Part shown: piece after piece, positions 8,216-16,746 of the stretch
Numbering within the stretch: the first letter of the stretch is position 1
How the letters are laid out: each line of letters opens with the position of its first letter
Program-made: the position numbers and the translations under genes
The notes under the pieces: model-generated
What the model saw: only the letters and a program-made list of their open reading frames with translations
What the model was told of the DNA's origin: nothing
Databases searched by the model: none
Source: Allopusillimonas sp008369125
GTDB lineage: Bacteria; Pseudomonadota; Gammaproteobacteria; Burkholderiales; Burkholderiaceae_B
DNA: 64,000 nucleotides
Reading direction: 5' to 3'
NCBI RefSeq assembly: GCF_008369125.1
Contig: NZ_VOAY01000005.1
Location: forward strand, 62,001-126,000

Positions 8216-8734
8216 ATGAACGAAAACACCTCACTGACATTCGCCATGCCTGACACGCCTGACACACCCGACCTCGAAAGCAGCGCGCTACCCGATGATC
8301 ATCTCGATCTGCGACTCTGGCTGCGCATGCTCACATGCTGCAACCTGATCGAAGGCGAGATCCGCAGCCGTCTGCGCACCGAATACAACACCACGCTGCC
8401 CCGTTTCGATCTTATGGCCCAGTTGCTGCGCGCCCCGGCGGGCATGAAAATGAGCGACCTCTCGCGCCGCATGATGGTCACCAATGGCAATATCACCGGC
8501 ATTACCGACCAGCTCGAAAAAGAAGGCCTGGTCGAACGCACCAAGGTGGCCAGCGATCGACGCAGCTCGCTTGTCAAGCTTACTGCCAAAGGCAAGCGTG
8601 TATTTCGCAAAATGGCCCAGGCGCACGAACAATGGATACAGTCGCTATTCAGCGGCCTGTCTGATGAAAGCCGCAACGCGCTGTTCGAGTCGCTGGCCGA
8701 ACTAAAAGCCGTCGCCCGACCGCTCGCTTCCTGA
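8216..8734 (+). CDS. MarR-family transcriptional regulator of the aryl-CoA island
   Basis: A 172-residue winged-helix regulator. After a variable N-terminus, residues about 35-150 carry the MarR fold: LPRFDLMAQLLRAPAGMKMSDLSRRMMV leads into the recognition helix region TNGNITGITDQLEKEGLVER, and the wing is ASDRRSSLVKLTAKG. MarR proteins of aromatic-acid operons are typically repressors released by the acid or its CoA thioester. It is transcribed divergently from the M14-like gene and the catabolic operon, which points to local control through the palindrome at 6782-6805. The ATG at 8216 is preferred; a TTG at 8171 would add 15 residues with no better ribosome site. Confidence 0.88.
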   Translation: MNENTSLTFAMPDTPDTPDLESSALPDDHLDLRLWLRMLTCCNLIEGEIRSRLRTEYNTTLPRFDLMAQLLRAPAGMKMSDLSRRMMVTNGNITGITDQLEKEGLVERTKVASDRRSSLVKLTAKGKRVFRKMAQAHEQWIQSLFSGLSDESRNALFESLAELKAVARPLAS

Positions 8735-9082
8735 CCTCTTCTTTCAGGCGGGCACTGTTTCAGTGTCCGCAGGCATAATTACACCTGTCGAAAGGCGGGC
8801 GGGTTTTGTGTAGCAGCCCGCGAAACAATTCCCGCCTCTTCCCGTTGCCGTCTACAGCCGGTCGCTGCGCGTCCCAGTCAGCCGCAGCATGTCGCAGTTG
8901 GTCACAGCACCTCGTAGCTGCTCGCAGCCCGTCGCAGTCAGTTGCAGTCGGACGCTGCCCCTGGCTCGCACCTACTGCCCCCATCAGGGCCAGCCCCTTG
9001 TCGGCATTGTGTGCGGCAAAGCGCTGGCCCTGATAGAATTTCCTTTTCCTGTCCTTCCTCTCTGTCTTGTTGAGTCAATGCC
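8735..9082. other. 348-bp intergenic region before argJ
   Basis: No gene is supported here. The middle (8851-8960) is a 10-bp-periodic repeat tract, listed separately. Short minus-strand frames across the tract encode only low-complexity Arg/Ala/Asp-rich peptide without a ribosome site. The argJ promoter is presumably in the last 100 bp but I could not fix its elements. Confidence 0.6.
8851..8960. repeat. About eleven degenerate 10-bp tandem repeats
   Basis: Read in steps of ten from 8851, successive decamers follow the consensus GTCGCAGNNN: for example GTCGCTGCGC (8861), GCCGCAGCAT (8881), GTCGCAGTTG (8891), GTCACAGCAC (8901), CTCGCAGCCC (8921), GTCGCAGTCA (8931), GTTGCAGTCG (8941). The first seven positions are conserved and the last three vary. 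The period equals about one DNA helical turn, so all copies face the same side of the helix. Confidence 0.85.
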
Positions 9083-10309
9083 ATGGCCGTTAATCTGCAC
9101 ATCCCGCCCGAGTCGAGCATCTTCCCCGTCAAGGGCCTGGAGATCGGCATCGCCGAAGCCGGCATCCGCAAGGCGGGTCGACGCGATCTAACGGTGTTCA
9201 AGCTTGACGCAGGCAGTAGTGTCGCCGGGGTATTCACGCTAAACCGGTTTCGTGCCGCCCCCGTGCAAGTGTGCGAGACGCACCTGGCCACAGGCATCGA
9301 CATTCGTGCGCTGGTCATTAACACAGGCAATGCCAACGCCGGTACCGGCGAAACAGGCCTGCAAGCGGCCAAGCAAACCTGCGTCGCGCTGGCAGAGCAA
9401 ATGGGCATTAAGCCCCAGCAGGTACTGCCATTTTCCACTGGCGTCATTCTCGAGCCGCTGCCGCTCGACCGTCTGGTCGCTGCGTTGCCCACTGCTGTCA
9501 GCGACTGTGCCGCCGACCACTGGTTCGCCGCTGCCCACAGCATCATGACCACTGACACCCAGCCCAAAATCGTGTCACAACATATACAACTTGGTGCCGA
9601 CACCATCACCGTTACGGGCATCAGTAAGGGCGCGGGCATGATCAGGCCTAATATGGCGACCATGCTGGGCTTTCTGGCCACCGACGCCAGTGTCGAACCC
9701 AGCCTGCTCAAAGAAATGACCCGGGCCATTGCCAACCTATCATTCAACCGCATTACGGTTGACGGCGACACATCCACCAACGACTCGTTCATCATTATGG
9801 CTACTGGCAAGGTGGGTGAGCCCATCGATTCGGTTGCCGACCCTCGTTATAACGCCCTGTATGGTGCACTGGCCAACGCTGCACGCGAACTGGCACAAAA
9901 AATTGTGCGTGACGCCGAAGGCGCCACCAAATTCATGACCGTACGCGTCGAGCAGGCCAAAACCCCTGAAGAGGCCCTTAAAGTAGCCTACTCGGTGGCT
10001 CAGTCACCGCTGGTCAAAACGGCCTTTTATGCCTCAGACCCCAATCTGGGTCGCATTCTGTGCGCCATCGGTTATGCAGGCATCGACGACCTGGACGTTA
10101 ACGGCGTTAACCTGTGGCTGGGCGACGTAAAAGTTGCAAGCGAGGGCGGTCGCCACCCCGACTACCAAGAAGAAGACGGTCAGCGCGTCATGCAGCAGCC
10201 CGAAATTGAAATGCGCATCGCGCTGGGCCGAGGCGAAGCCTGCGAAACGGTTTACACCTGCGACTTTTCACACGAATACGTCACCATTAACGCCGATTAC
10301 CGTTCTTGA
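9083..10309 (+). CDS. argJ: Bifunctional glutamate N-acetyltransferase / amino-acid acetyltransferase
   Basis: A 408-residue ArgJ, which transfers acetyl from N-acetylornithine to glutamate and closes the cyclic arginine pathway in the cytosol. The precursor is cleaved autocatalytically at a conserved threonine; the site is visible in KGAGMIRPNMATMLGF, with cleavage expected between Ala and Thr of ATML near residue 198. DGDTSTNDS is a further family signature. Length is normal. The ATG at 9083 has only a weak ribosome site. It is a single gene upstream of the ribosomal-protein operon; a hairpin overlaps its stop codon. Confidence 0.95.
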   Translation: MAVNLHIPPESSIFPVKGLEIGIAEAGIRKAGRRDLTVFKLDAGSSVAGVFTLNRFRAAPVQVCETHLATGIDIRALVINTGNANAGTGETGLQAAKQTCVALAEQMGIKPQQVLPFSTGVILEPLPLDRLVAALPTAVSDCAADHWFAAAHSIMTTDTQPKIVSQHIQLGADTITVTGISKGAGMIRPNMATMLGFLATDASVEPSLLKEMTRAIANLSFNRITVDGDTSTNDSFIIMATGKVGEPIDSVADPRYNALYGALANAARELAQKIVRDAEGATKFMTVRVEQAKTPEEALKVAYSVAQSPLVKTAFYASDPNLGRILCAIGYAGIDDLDVNGVNLWLGDVKVASEGGRHPDYQEEDGQRVMQQPEIEMRIALGRGEACETVYTCDFSHEYVTINADYRS

Positions 10310-10318
10310 TCGGCGTTA
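10288..10318 (+). terminator. Hairpin overlapping the argJ stop codon
   Basis: TAACGCCGAT (10288-10297) pairs perfectly with ATCGGCGTTA (10309-10318) around an 11-nt loop that includes the end of argJ. There is no T-run after it, so factor-independent termination is uncertain; it may instead protect the transcript end. Confidence 0.45.
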
Positions 10319-10667
10319 TCGTTACACAGGCACCCGGCCAACAGCCATACCACAGACGGGGCGGGTGTCATCCCTTAACTGACCTGGCACTGGCCACGCT
10401 GGCGTGGCTAATTACATACAGTGTGTGGCAGCCCAAACCGTCAGCACATCACAGGGCAACCGGCAATGGCTGCCAGGCATACTGCCCACACCTTAGGCAA
10501 ACAGGCCCCAACAGAGCGATATCGCCATAAACCACACTGTTGCGCCTTGCACAAAATCGGTCATTGCCAACTGGCGCTAATAAGCTAAGGGCTTGACCTG
10601 ATTGCTATATTTTCGTTAGAATGGCGAGCTTGGCATTTTGTCAAGTTTTCAGATTAGGGAAATCCAC
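10310..10667. other. 358-bp gap between argJ and rplU
   Basis: No coding frame is convincing. The gap holds the argJ 3' hairpin, a second small hairpin at 10391-10410 (TGGCCACG pairing with CGTGGCTA), and the rplU promoter near 10593-10622. The rest shows nothing I can assign. Confidence 0.6.
10593..10622 (+). promoter_or_regulatory. rplU-rpmA promoter
   Basis: A TTGACC -35 (10593-10598) and a TAGAAT -10 (10617-10622) are separated by 18 bp, each matching sigma-70 consensus at 5 of 6 positions. The start would lie near 10630, about 40 bp before the rplU ATG. Confidence 0.75.
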
Positions 10668-10979
10668 ATGTACGCGGTCATAAAAACCGGTGGCAAGCAG
10701 TATCGCGTTGCCGCAGGTCAAAAATTGAAGATAGAACAGATACCGGCAGACATTGGGCAAGAAATTTCGCTAGACCAGGTTTTATCGGTAGGCGAAGGCG
10801 ACCAGTTGCAAATTGGCACGCCTTTGGTAGCTGGTGCTCTGGTCACGGCAACCGTTCTTGCACAAGGCCGTCACGACAAAGTAAAGATTTTCAAGATGCG
10901 TCGTCGCAAGCATTATCAAAAGCGTCAGGGCCATCGTCAAAACTATACCGAAGTTCGCATTGACGCCATCACGGCCTAA
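10668..10979 (+). CDS. rplU: 50S ribosomal protein L21
   Basis: A 103-residue L21 with the usual N-terminus MYAVIKTGGKQYRVAAGQ and the C-terminal FKMRRRKHYQKRQGHRQ segment that contacts 23S rRNA. The ATG at 10668 follows AGGGAAATCC at good spacing; a longer frame starting at 10638 adds ten residues not found in the family. It is followed by rpmA after 37 bp, the conserved order in bacteria. Confidence 0.97.
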   Translation: MYAVIKTGGKQYRVAAGQKLKIEQIPADIGQEISLDQVLSVGEGDQLQIGTPLVAGALVTATVLAQGRHDKVKIFKMRRRKHYQKRQGHRQNYTEVRIDAITA

Positions 10980-11016
10980 ATTTGCAATTAACGGTTTTGT
11001 ATAGCAGGAGCTAAAC

Positions 11017-11277
11017 ATGGCACAGAAAAAAGGCGGCGGCTCTACGCGTAACGGCCGCGACTCAGAATCGAAACGACTGGGCGTAAAAACATACGGCGGC
11101 CAGCTTATTTCAGCAGGTTCCATTATTGTGCGCCAGCGTGGCACACAATTTCACCCAGGCGTTAATGTGGGTATGGGCAAAGACCACACCTTGTTCTCAC
11201 TGATTGAGGGCAAAGTAAAGTTTGCGATCAAGGGCGCGCTCAACAAGCGCACCGTGTCGGTAATCGCTGCCGAATAA
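11017..11277 (+). CDS. rpmA: 50S ribosomal protein L27
   Basis: An 86-residue L27 beginning MAQKKGGGSTRNGRDSESK, the basic N-terminal tail that reaches the peptidyl transferase centre, followed by the conserved GGQLISAGSIIVRQRGT. AGGAG lies 7 bp before the ATG. It is the second gene of the rplU-rpmA unit and is followed by a clear terminator. Confidence 0.97.
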   Translation: MAQKKGGGSTRNGRDSESKRLGVKTYGGQLISAGSIIVRQRGTQFHPGVNVGMGKDHTLFSLIEGKVKFAIKGALNKRTVSVIAAE

Positions 11278-11299
11278 TCCCCGGCCAGCGTCGTCACCG

Positions 11300-11336
11300 A
11301 AAGCCCTGCCATCTCAAGTGGCGGGGCTTTTTGCTT
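11300..11336 (+). terminator. Rho-independent terminator after rpmA
   Basis: AAAGCCCTGCCA (11300-11311) pairs with TGGCGGGGCTTT (11319-11330), with one G-T wobble, and the stem runs into a TTTTTGCTTT tract. obgE begins 48 bp later, so it has its own promoter or relies on read-through. Confidence 0.85.
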
Positions 11337-11383
11337 TAGAATAGCCGCATAGGGTTAGCCCTCATTTTTTATAAGCAGTTACC

Positions 11384-12490
11384 ATGAAATTCGTAGACGA
11401 AGCAACCATCGAAGTCGTTGCAGGCAAAGGCGGCAATGGCGCGGCGAGCTTTCGCCGCGAAAAATTCATACCCAAGGGCGGCCCCGATGGCGGCGATGGT
11501 GGGCGTGGCGGCAGCATTTATGCCATTGCCGACCGCAACATCAATACACTGATCGACTTTCGTTACGCCCGGCTGCATCGCGGAAAAAATGGCGAAAATG
11601 GTCGCGGCTCTGATCAATATGGCGCTGCTGCGCCCGATATCATACTTCGGGTTCCCGTCGGCACCACCATTTTTGACGCTGAAACCGGCGAACAGCTTTT
11701 CGACCTCGACCGCCACCAAGACAAGGTAACCCTGGCAGCAGGCGGCGACGGCGGCATGGGCAATTTGCACTTCAAGTCCAGCACCAATCGGGCACCGCGG
11801 CAATTTACCCCCGGCTCAGAAGGCCAGCAGCGCAAGCTGCGCCTCGAGCTCAAAGTTCTGGCCGATGTAGGCCTTCTGGGCATGCCCAATGCAGGTAAAT
11901 CTACATTTATCAGCAAGGTGTCCAACGCCAAGCCCAAGGTGGCTGACTACCCCTTCACCACGCTGCACCCCAACCTGGGCGTTGTGCGCACCTCTCCCGC
12001 TCACAGTTTCGTCGTTGCAGACATCCCTGGCCTGATCGAAGGCGCCTCAGAAGGCGCCGGCCTTGGGCACCTGTTTTTGCGCCATCTTTCGCGCACACGT
12101 GTGCTGCTTCACCTGCTTGACATGTCGTCACACGACCCAGACGTCGATGTTGTTGCCAAAGCTGCCAGTGACGCGCGGGCCATTGTTGAAGAGCTTCGTC
12201 TTTACGATCCCACTTTGTACGAAAAGCCCCGTTGGCTGGTGCTGAACAAACTCGATATGGTCGATGACCCCGAGGGCACCCAGCAACGCCTCTGCGAAGC
12301 CCTGCAATGGGAAGGCCCGGTTTTTGGCATTTCGGCCCTTACGGGCGAAGGCACCCAAAACCTGACCCTCAAGCTGCAGTCCTGGCTCGATGCCGAGCGC
12401 GAGAAAGCCAATATTGCCCTCGACAAGGCCGAAGGCACACACGTGTCCGAAGACCCCCGTTTCGACGAAGACCGGTCAACGCCCAATTAA
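11384..12490 (+). CDS. obgE: GTPase Obg, ribosome assembly and growth control
   Basis: A 368-residue Obg/CgtA GTPase that associates with the 50S subunit. Residues 1-158 form the glycine-rich Obg fold (GGNGAASFRREKF, GGPDGGDGGRGG). The GTPase domain follows, with the P-loop GMPNAGKST near 166, switch regions through DIPGLIEGA and the NKLD base-recognition motif near 286. The C-terminal tail is short and acidic. The order rplU-rpmA-obgE is conserved in proteobacteria and ties Obg to ribosome supply. The ATG at 11384 begins the family-typical MKFVDEATIEV. Confidence 0.97.
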   Translation: MKFVDEATIEVVAGKGGNGAASFRREKFIPKGGPDGGDGGRGGSIYAIADRNINTLIDFRYARLHRGKNGENGRGSDQYGAAAPDIILRVPVGTTIFDAETGEQLFDLDRHQDKVTLAAGGDGGMGNLHFKSSTNRAPRQFTPGSEGQQRKLRLELKVLADVGLLGMPNAGKSTFISKVSNAKPKVADYPFTTLHPNLGVVRTSPAHSFVVADIPGLIEGASEGAGLGHLFLRHLSRTRVLLHLLDMSSHDPDVDVVAKAASDARAIVEELRLYDPTLYEKPRWLVLNKLDMVDDPEGTQQRLCEALQWEGPVFGISALTGEGTQNLTLKLQSWLDAEREKANIALDKAEGTHVSEDPRFDEDRSTPN

Positions 12491-12525
12491 TTTACGCTTT
12501 TTGTTTCCGGTAACCACGCTGCGCA

Positions 12526-13680
12526 ATGTCCGCTAACCACATCATGACCTCAGCTGTAGCCTCGGCAAAGCGCCTGGTCGTCAAAGTAGGCTCCTCACTC
12601 GTCACCAACGAGGGTAAAGGTATTGACAACCAGGCTGTTTCAGAATGGGCTGCACAAATCGCCAGCCTGCATGCTGGCGGCAAACAAATGGTGCTGGTGT
12701 CCAGCGGCGCCATTGCCGAGGGCATGGCCAGGCTAGGGTGGCCGCGCAGGCCCAACGCCATGCATGAGCTACAGGCGGCGGCGGCCGTTGGCCAAATGGG
12801 CCTCATACAGGCTTACGAGGTGGCATTCGCACAGCATGGCATCCGTACTGCCCAAATTTTGCTTACGCACGAAGACTTGGCCGACCGGCGTCGCTACCTG
12901 AACGCGCGCAGTACGCTGTACACACTGCTGGGCCTGGGTGTAGTACCCATTGTCAACGAAAACGATACCGTGGTTACCGATGAAATACGCCTTGGCGACA
13001 ACGATACATTGGGCGCACTGGTAACCAACCTGATCGAAGCAGAAGCACTCGTCATTCTTACGGATCAAACCGGCCTTTACGACGCAGACCCGCGCAAAAA
13101 CCCCGATGCCACGCTCATTACCCTGGGCCAGGCGGGCGACCCCGCTCTCGAAGCCATGGCCGGCGGCTCGGGCAGCAACATTGGTACAGGCGGCATGCTC
13201 ACCAAAGTGTTAGCCGCCAGGCGGGCCGCCAACAGCGGTGGTCACACTGTCATTGCATCAGGTCGCGAACCCAATGTGCTGCTGCGGTTGGCTGCGGGCG
13301 AATCCATAGGCACAGAATTGCGTGCCAGCCTGCCGGTCAGGTCCGCTCGCCAGCGCTGGCTGGCCAATCATCTGCGTCTGCGCGGTCGCATTACTCTAGA
13401 CCAAGGTGCGGTCAGTGCGCTTACACAAGGCCACAAAAGCCTGCTCGCCATAGGCGTTACGGCTGTCGAAGGCAACTTTCAGCGCGGCGACGTCGTCGCC
13501 TGTCTTGACCCCGATGGCAACGAATGCGGCCGCGGCCTCATCAATTATTCTGCCCGCGACACCCGCCGCATCATGCGTCAGCCAAGCAGTCGCATCGCTG
13601 AAATTTTAGGCAGCATGTCTGATCCCGAACTCATGCATCGCGACAATATGGTTTTTGTACGCGGCGTGCCAGCTAAATAA
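12526..13680 (+). CDS. proB: Glutamate 5-kinase
   Basis: A 384-residue ProB that phosphorylates glutamate in the first step of proline synthesis. The amino-acid-kinase domain covers about 1-265, with VVKVGSSLVT at residues 18-27, LVSSGAIAEG and VNENDTV. A C-terminal PUA domain, about residues 285-370, includes LDQGAVSALTQGHKSLLAIGV. It follows obgE by 35 bp on the same strand. ATG at 12526 is used; ATG at 12544 is an alternative, and neither has a strong ribosome site. The second proline enzyme, proA, is not in the window. Confidence 0.95.
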   Translation: MSANHIMTSAVASAKRLVVKVGSSLVTNEGKGIDNQAVSEWAAQIASLHAGGKQMVLVSSGAIAEGMARLGWPRRPNAMHELQAAAAVGQMGLIQAYEVAFAQHGIRTAQILLTHEDLADRRRYLNARSTLYTLLGLGVVPIVNENDTVVTDEIRLGDNDTLGALVTNLIEAEALVILTDQTGLYDADPRKNPDATLITLGQAGDPALEAMAGGSGSNIGTGGMLTKVLAARRAANSGGHTVIASGREPNVLLRLAAGESIGTELRASLPVRSARQRWLANHLRLRGRITLDQGAVSALTQGHKSLLAIGVTAVEGNFQRGDVVACLDPDGNECGRGLINYSARDTRRIMRQPSSRIAEILGSMSDPELMHRDNMVFVRGVPAK

Positions 13681-13837
13681 AACTGCAGCGGCTGCCCATG
13701 CCGCCGCTTAGTACTGCCCCCGACTTGCCGCCGCTCGCACCTGGCATACGCTACTTAGTAAACATCGCCGTGCAATAGCACACAGCACCCACCTGCCTTG
13801 GGCCATTTACGTGATGGCGCTTGCGCTCTGCGAGCAC

Positions 13838-14329
13838 TCATTTGCTGGCCGGTATATACAGCGTCTCTTTAATTTCTTCCATGACAACCAGGCTTTTGGT
13901 TTGCGTTACCCCTGGCAGGCGCAACAGGATGTCACCCAACAACACACGGTACTGGCTGATTTCCTTGATGCGGGCTTTGACCAGATAGTCAAAATCACCC
14001 GACACCAGATGGCATTCTTGTACATAAGGAATACACAGAATCTCTCGCCTGAACTCTTCAAAGCTACGCTCTGACTTGCTGGTAATGGATATTTCAACAA
14101 ACACCAGCAGACTGGCGTCCAACGCGCCCGGCGCGACCCGTGCGTGATAACCCGTGATAACGCCTTCGCGTTCGAGACGCTTTACGCGCTCAATACAGGG
14201 CGTGACCGTAAGGCCAACATTGTCGGCCAGATCAGTCATAGACATACGGCCATCACGCTGCAACAAATCGAGAATATGACGGTCGAGCTTATCCAGGGTT
14301 GCCGTGGGACTGCGTTTGATTCGCACCAT
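13838..14329 (-). CDS. Lrp/AsnC-family regulator next to dadA
   Basis: A 163-residue Lrp/AsnC regulator. An N-terminal HTH (LDKLDRHILDLLQRDGRMSMTDLADNVGLTVTPCIERVKRLEREGVI) is followed by the RAM ligand-binding and oligomerisation domain. Such proteins sense amino acids and regulate catabolic genes beside them. GAGGAGGAA directly precedes the ATG at 14329; the longer open frame to 14446 is not supported. It is divergent from dadA across a 246-bp AT-rich gap, so control of D-amino-acid oxidation and autoregulation is the natural inference. Confidence 0.92.
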   Translation of the reverse strand: MVRIKRSPTATLDKLDRHILDLLQRDGRMSMTDLADNVGLTVTPCIERVKRLEREGVITGYHARVAPGALDASLLVFVEISITSKSERSFEEFRREILCIPYVQECHLVSGDFDYLVKARIKEISQYRVLLGDILLRLPGVTQTKSLVVMEEIKETLYIPASK

Positions 14330-14575
14330 TTCCTCCTCAAAATAACGATCAGCAGACGTATTTTTATATGGCCAGAGTCTAAGGCATTTTGAATAGCATA
14401 AGGGCGGAATATGCCCTTCAGACAGGTCTATTTCCGCCTGTACCACCTCGCTGCATTTGTCGCAGGTAATTATTGCTGAAAACCACCCCTATACGCCCCA
14501 CAGTTCAGGCAAATTTCATGAAAAGCCAAATTTTTCAGTAAAAAACACTATCATGCTTGGCTTACCATCTTTAGC

Positions 14576-15829
14576 ATGAGAATCATTGTCTTGGGCGCTG
14601 GAGTCGTCGGCGTAACCACCGCTTATTATCTTGCACGCGAGGGGCATGACGTAACCGTCATAGACCGCCTGGCGGGGCCTGCGCTCGAAACCAGCTTTGC
14701 CAACGCAGGGCAGATTTCGTTTGGCTACTCTTCGCCATGGGCGGCGCCGGGTATACCGCTAAAAGCCGTTAAATGGCTATTCGCCAAACATCCACCGCTG
14801 TCTTTCAAGCCGGACGGCAGCCTGTATCAATTGCAATGGATGTACCAGATGTGGCGCAACTGCACGCCCGAACGTTACGCCATCAACAAAGAGCGAATGA
14901 TCAGGGTGTCAGAGTACTCACGGGCCTGCCTGCATAACTTGCGAGACGATATTGGCATTGAATATGAAGGCCGCGCGCAAGGCACCCTGCAGGTATTTCG
15001 CTCTCAAGAGCAGCTCGACCATGTAGGTGCCGACATCGAGGTACTGCGCGAGGCAGGGGTAGAGTTTGAGTTGCTGTCGAGCATGGAACTGCCCAAGGCC
15101 GAGCCCGCCTTGGCTTACACACGAGACAAGCTGACTGGCGGCCTTCGACTGCCCGGCGACGAAACCGGGGACTGCAATCTGTTTACCACGCGTCTGGCAG
15201 CAGAAGCCGAAAAGTTGGGCGTGAAGTTTCGCTACAACACGCCGATTGACCGCTTGTGTATAACTGGGTCGACGATAGCAGGTGTGCAATGTGGCCCTGA
15301 ACGCCTGACCGCAGACGCCTATGTTGTGGCGTTGGGCGCATGGTCACGTGTATTGATGGGCGGCATAGAGCGCTTACCCATTTACCCTATGAAAGGGTAT
15401 TCAATTACGGTGCCCATTGCCGACGAAAGCCGTGCGCCGGTGTCAACATTGCTGGACGAAACTTACAAAATTGCCATTACCCGATTTGACCAGCGTATAC
15501 GCGTTGGGGGCATGGCAGAGATCAAAGGTTTTGACACCTCACTGGACCCGCGACGGCAATATACGCTGGAAATGGTACTGGATGATTTGTTTCCCGGCAG
15601 TCGGATCGAAAACGATGTAACTTTTTGGAGTGGGCTGCGACCCAAGACACCGGACAGCACCCCAATTATTGGTGCCACGCGCATCCCAGGCTTGTACCTG
15701 AACACGGGCCACGGCACGCTGGGCTGGACGATGTCGTGTGGCAGCGGAAAGCTGCTGGCAGACATTGTGTCGGGCAAGCCCACCGACATACCTTGCAATG
15801 ATCTGGCGGTGGGCCGTTACCAGCACTAA
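14576..15829 (+). CDS. dadA: D-amino acid dehydrogenase, small subunit
   Basis: A 417-residue FAD enzyme of the DAO superfamily that oxidises D-amino acids (mainly D-alanine) to 2-oxo acids at the inner membrane, feeding electrons to the respiratory chain. The Rossmann motif GAGVVGVTTAYYLA is at residues 7-20, and ETSFANAGQISFGYSSPWAAPG is a DadA signature. The end has GHGTLGWTMSCGSGKLLAD, which contacts FAD. Only a weak ribosome site precedes the ATG. A DadX racemase gene, often the partner, is not adjacent. The divergent Lrp-type gene is its likely regulator. Confidence 0.93.
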   Translation: MRIIVLGAGVVGVTTAYYLAREGHDVTVIDRLAGPALETSFANAGQISFGYSSPWAAPGIPLKAVKWLFAKHPPLSFKPDGSLYQLQWMYQMWRNCTPERYAINKERMIRVSEYSRACLHNLRDDIGIEYEGRAQGTLQVFRSQEQLDHVGADIEVLREAGVEFELLSSMELPKAEPALAYTRDKLTGGLRLPGDETGDCNLFTTRLAAEAEKLGVKFRYNTPIDRLCITGSTIAGVQCGPERLTADAYVVALGAWSRVLMGGIERLPIYPMKGYSITVPIADESRAPVSTLLDETYKIAITRFDQRIRVGGMAEIKGFDTSLDPRRQYTLEMVLDDLFPGSRIENDVTFWSGLRPKTPDSTPIIGATRIPGLYLNTGHGTLGWTMSCGSGKLLADIVSGKPTDIPCNDLAVGRYQH

Positions 15830-15863
15830 GCCGACTACCACGCTGCAGCAACCTGGCTGACGG

Positions 15864-16622
15864 CTAGAGCAAACCCGTAAACATATAACCCCAATTATGT
15901 ACCGACTTGACCGGCAACCGCGCACCATACTCGGAGCATTTACGCCGCAAACGGCTAACCAGCACACTGAGACGGCTTTGCATGGCGCCGCTGGCATCGC
16001 CTGCATAGGCCTCATTGACGGCATCGGTAAGCTGGGCATGCGAAGCACGCTGATTGGGTGCCGTCATAAGTGCAAGAAGAAAGGCGCGCTCACCCGTAGT
16101 AAGCGGAATGCGCTGACTGTTTGGGCTGGAGAGTATCCACCCCTGTTCGGACAAAGCCCAAACCGGGGTGTTTTGCCCAGCCGAACGTATTGCGGTCGCT
16201 ATATCGAGGCGCCACAGCAAGCGGAACAGCATTGCCGCCATTAGTGGTGCAGAGGCATCTGTGGGGACGACTGCGTCAGCCCCGCTTTGCAGCAATTGAA
16301 TGGACGTGATTTCGGCCTGGGAATCAGCCATGGCAAGTATGCCTATGGCCGGATGCAACATACGCAAATGTGCAGAAACCGTGCAGCTTTCTGCATGCGG
16401 CGCGGCCAGAACAACCACAACGACGGCCGACTGGTTGAGCTCATTTTTTGCAGCCAGATACAAAGCGGGCACATCAGTACATTGTCGTATCTGGAACCCG
16501 TGAGATTCGAGCTCAGTGGCACGTGCCTTGGCAGCAAATGCAACGCCAGACAATGATCGGGGTGCATACAACACCACGACAGAAGGAAAAGCATTGGCTT
16601 TATGAGGGGCGGAGTCGTTCAA
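15864..16622 (-). CDS. OmpR-type DNA-binding protein with degenerate receiver domain
   Basis: A 252-residue protein. Residues about 15-140 have the secondary-structure rhythm of a response-regulator receiver, but neither the phospho-accepting aspartate nor its acidic partners are visible: the first strand reads VVVLYAPRS rather than one ending in DD, the central strand reads VVVVVLAAPHA, and GADAVVPTDAS lacks the usual lysine. Residues about 150-252 form a winged-helix OmpR/PhoB DNA-binding domain (LTTGERAFLLALM, RLSVLVSRLRRKCSE, KSVHNWGYMF). No histidine kinase is nearby. It is therefore an atypical, probably phosphorylation-independent regulator; its targets are unknown. It converges with dadA and is divergent from the XRE gene. 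Confidence 0.8.
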   Translation of the reverse strand: MNDSAPHKANAFPSVVVLYAPRSLSGVAFAAKARATELESHGFQIRQCTDVPALYLAAKNELNQSAVVVVVLAAPHAESCTVSAHLRMLHPAIGILAMADSQAEITSIQLLQSGADAVVPTDASAPLMAAMLFRLLWRLDIATAIRSAGQNTPVWALSEQGWILSSPNSQRIPLTTGERAFLLALMTAPNQRASHAQLTDAVNEAYAGDASGAMQSRLSVLVSRLRRKCSEYGARLPVKSVHNWGYMFTGLL

Positions 16623-16746
16623 GAGAGCCTCGTCAGAAAGTGGAAATACAAGGGTGCGCGCAAAAACAGCGGATTTTACTTTATGTTTTATAACTTACTT
16701 AATTTTACAACTAGCCATCACGATTGTAATTGGAATTATTACCAAT

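Noticed and set aside
8851..8960. CRISPR array in the decamer tract
   Set aside because: Units are 10 bp with 3-bp variable parts, far too short for repeats and spacers, and there are no cas genes.
8760..8984. 74-codon minus-strand frame across the decamer repeats
   Set aside because: Open only because of the repeat composition; no ribosome site and no recognisable domain.
8938..9825. Long 295-codon frame antisense to argJ
   Set aside because: It is opposite a clear argJ, has no family similarity I can see and has a low-complexity Ser/Ala/Met-rich composition typical of antisense frames.
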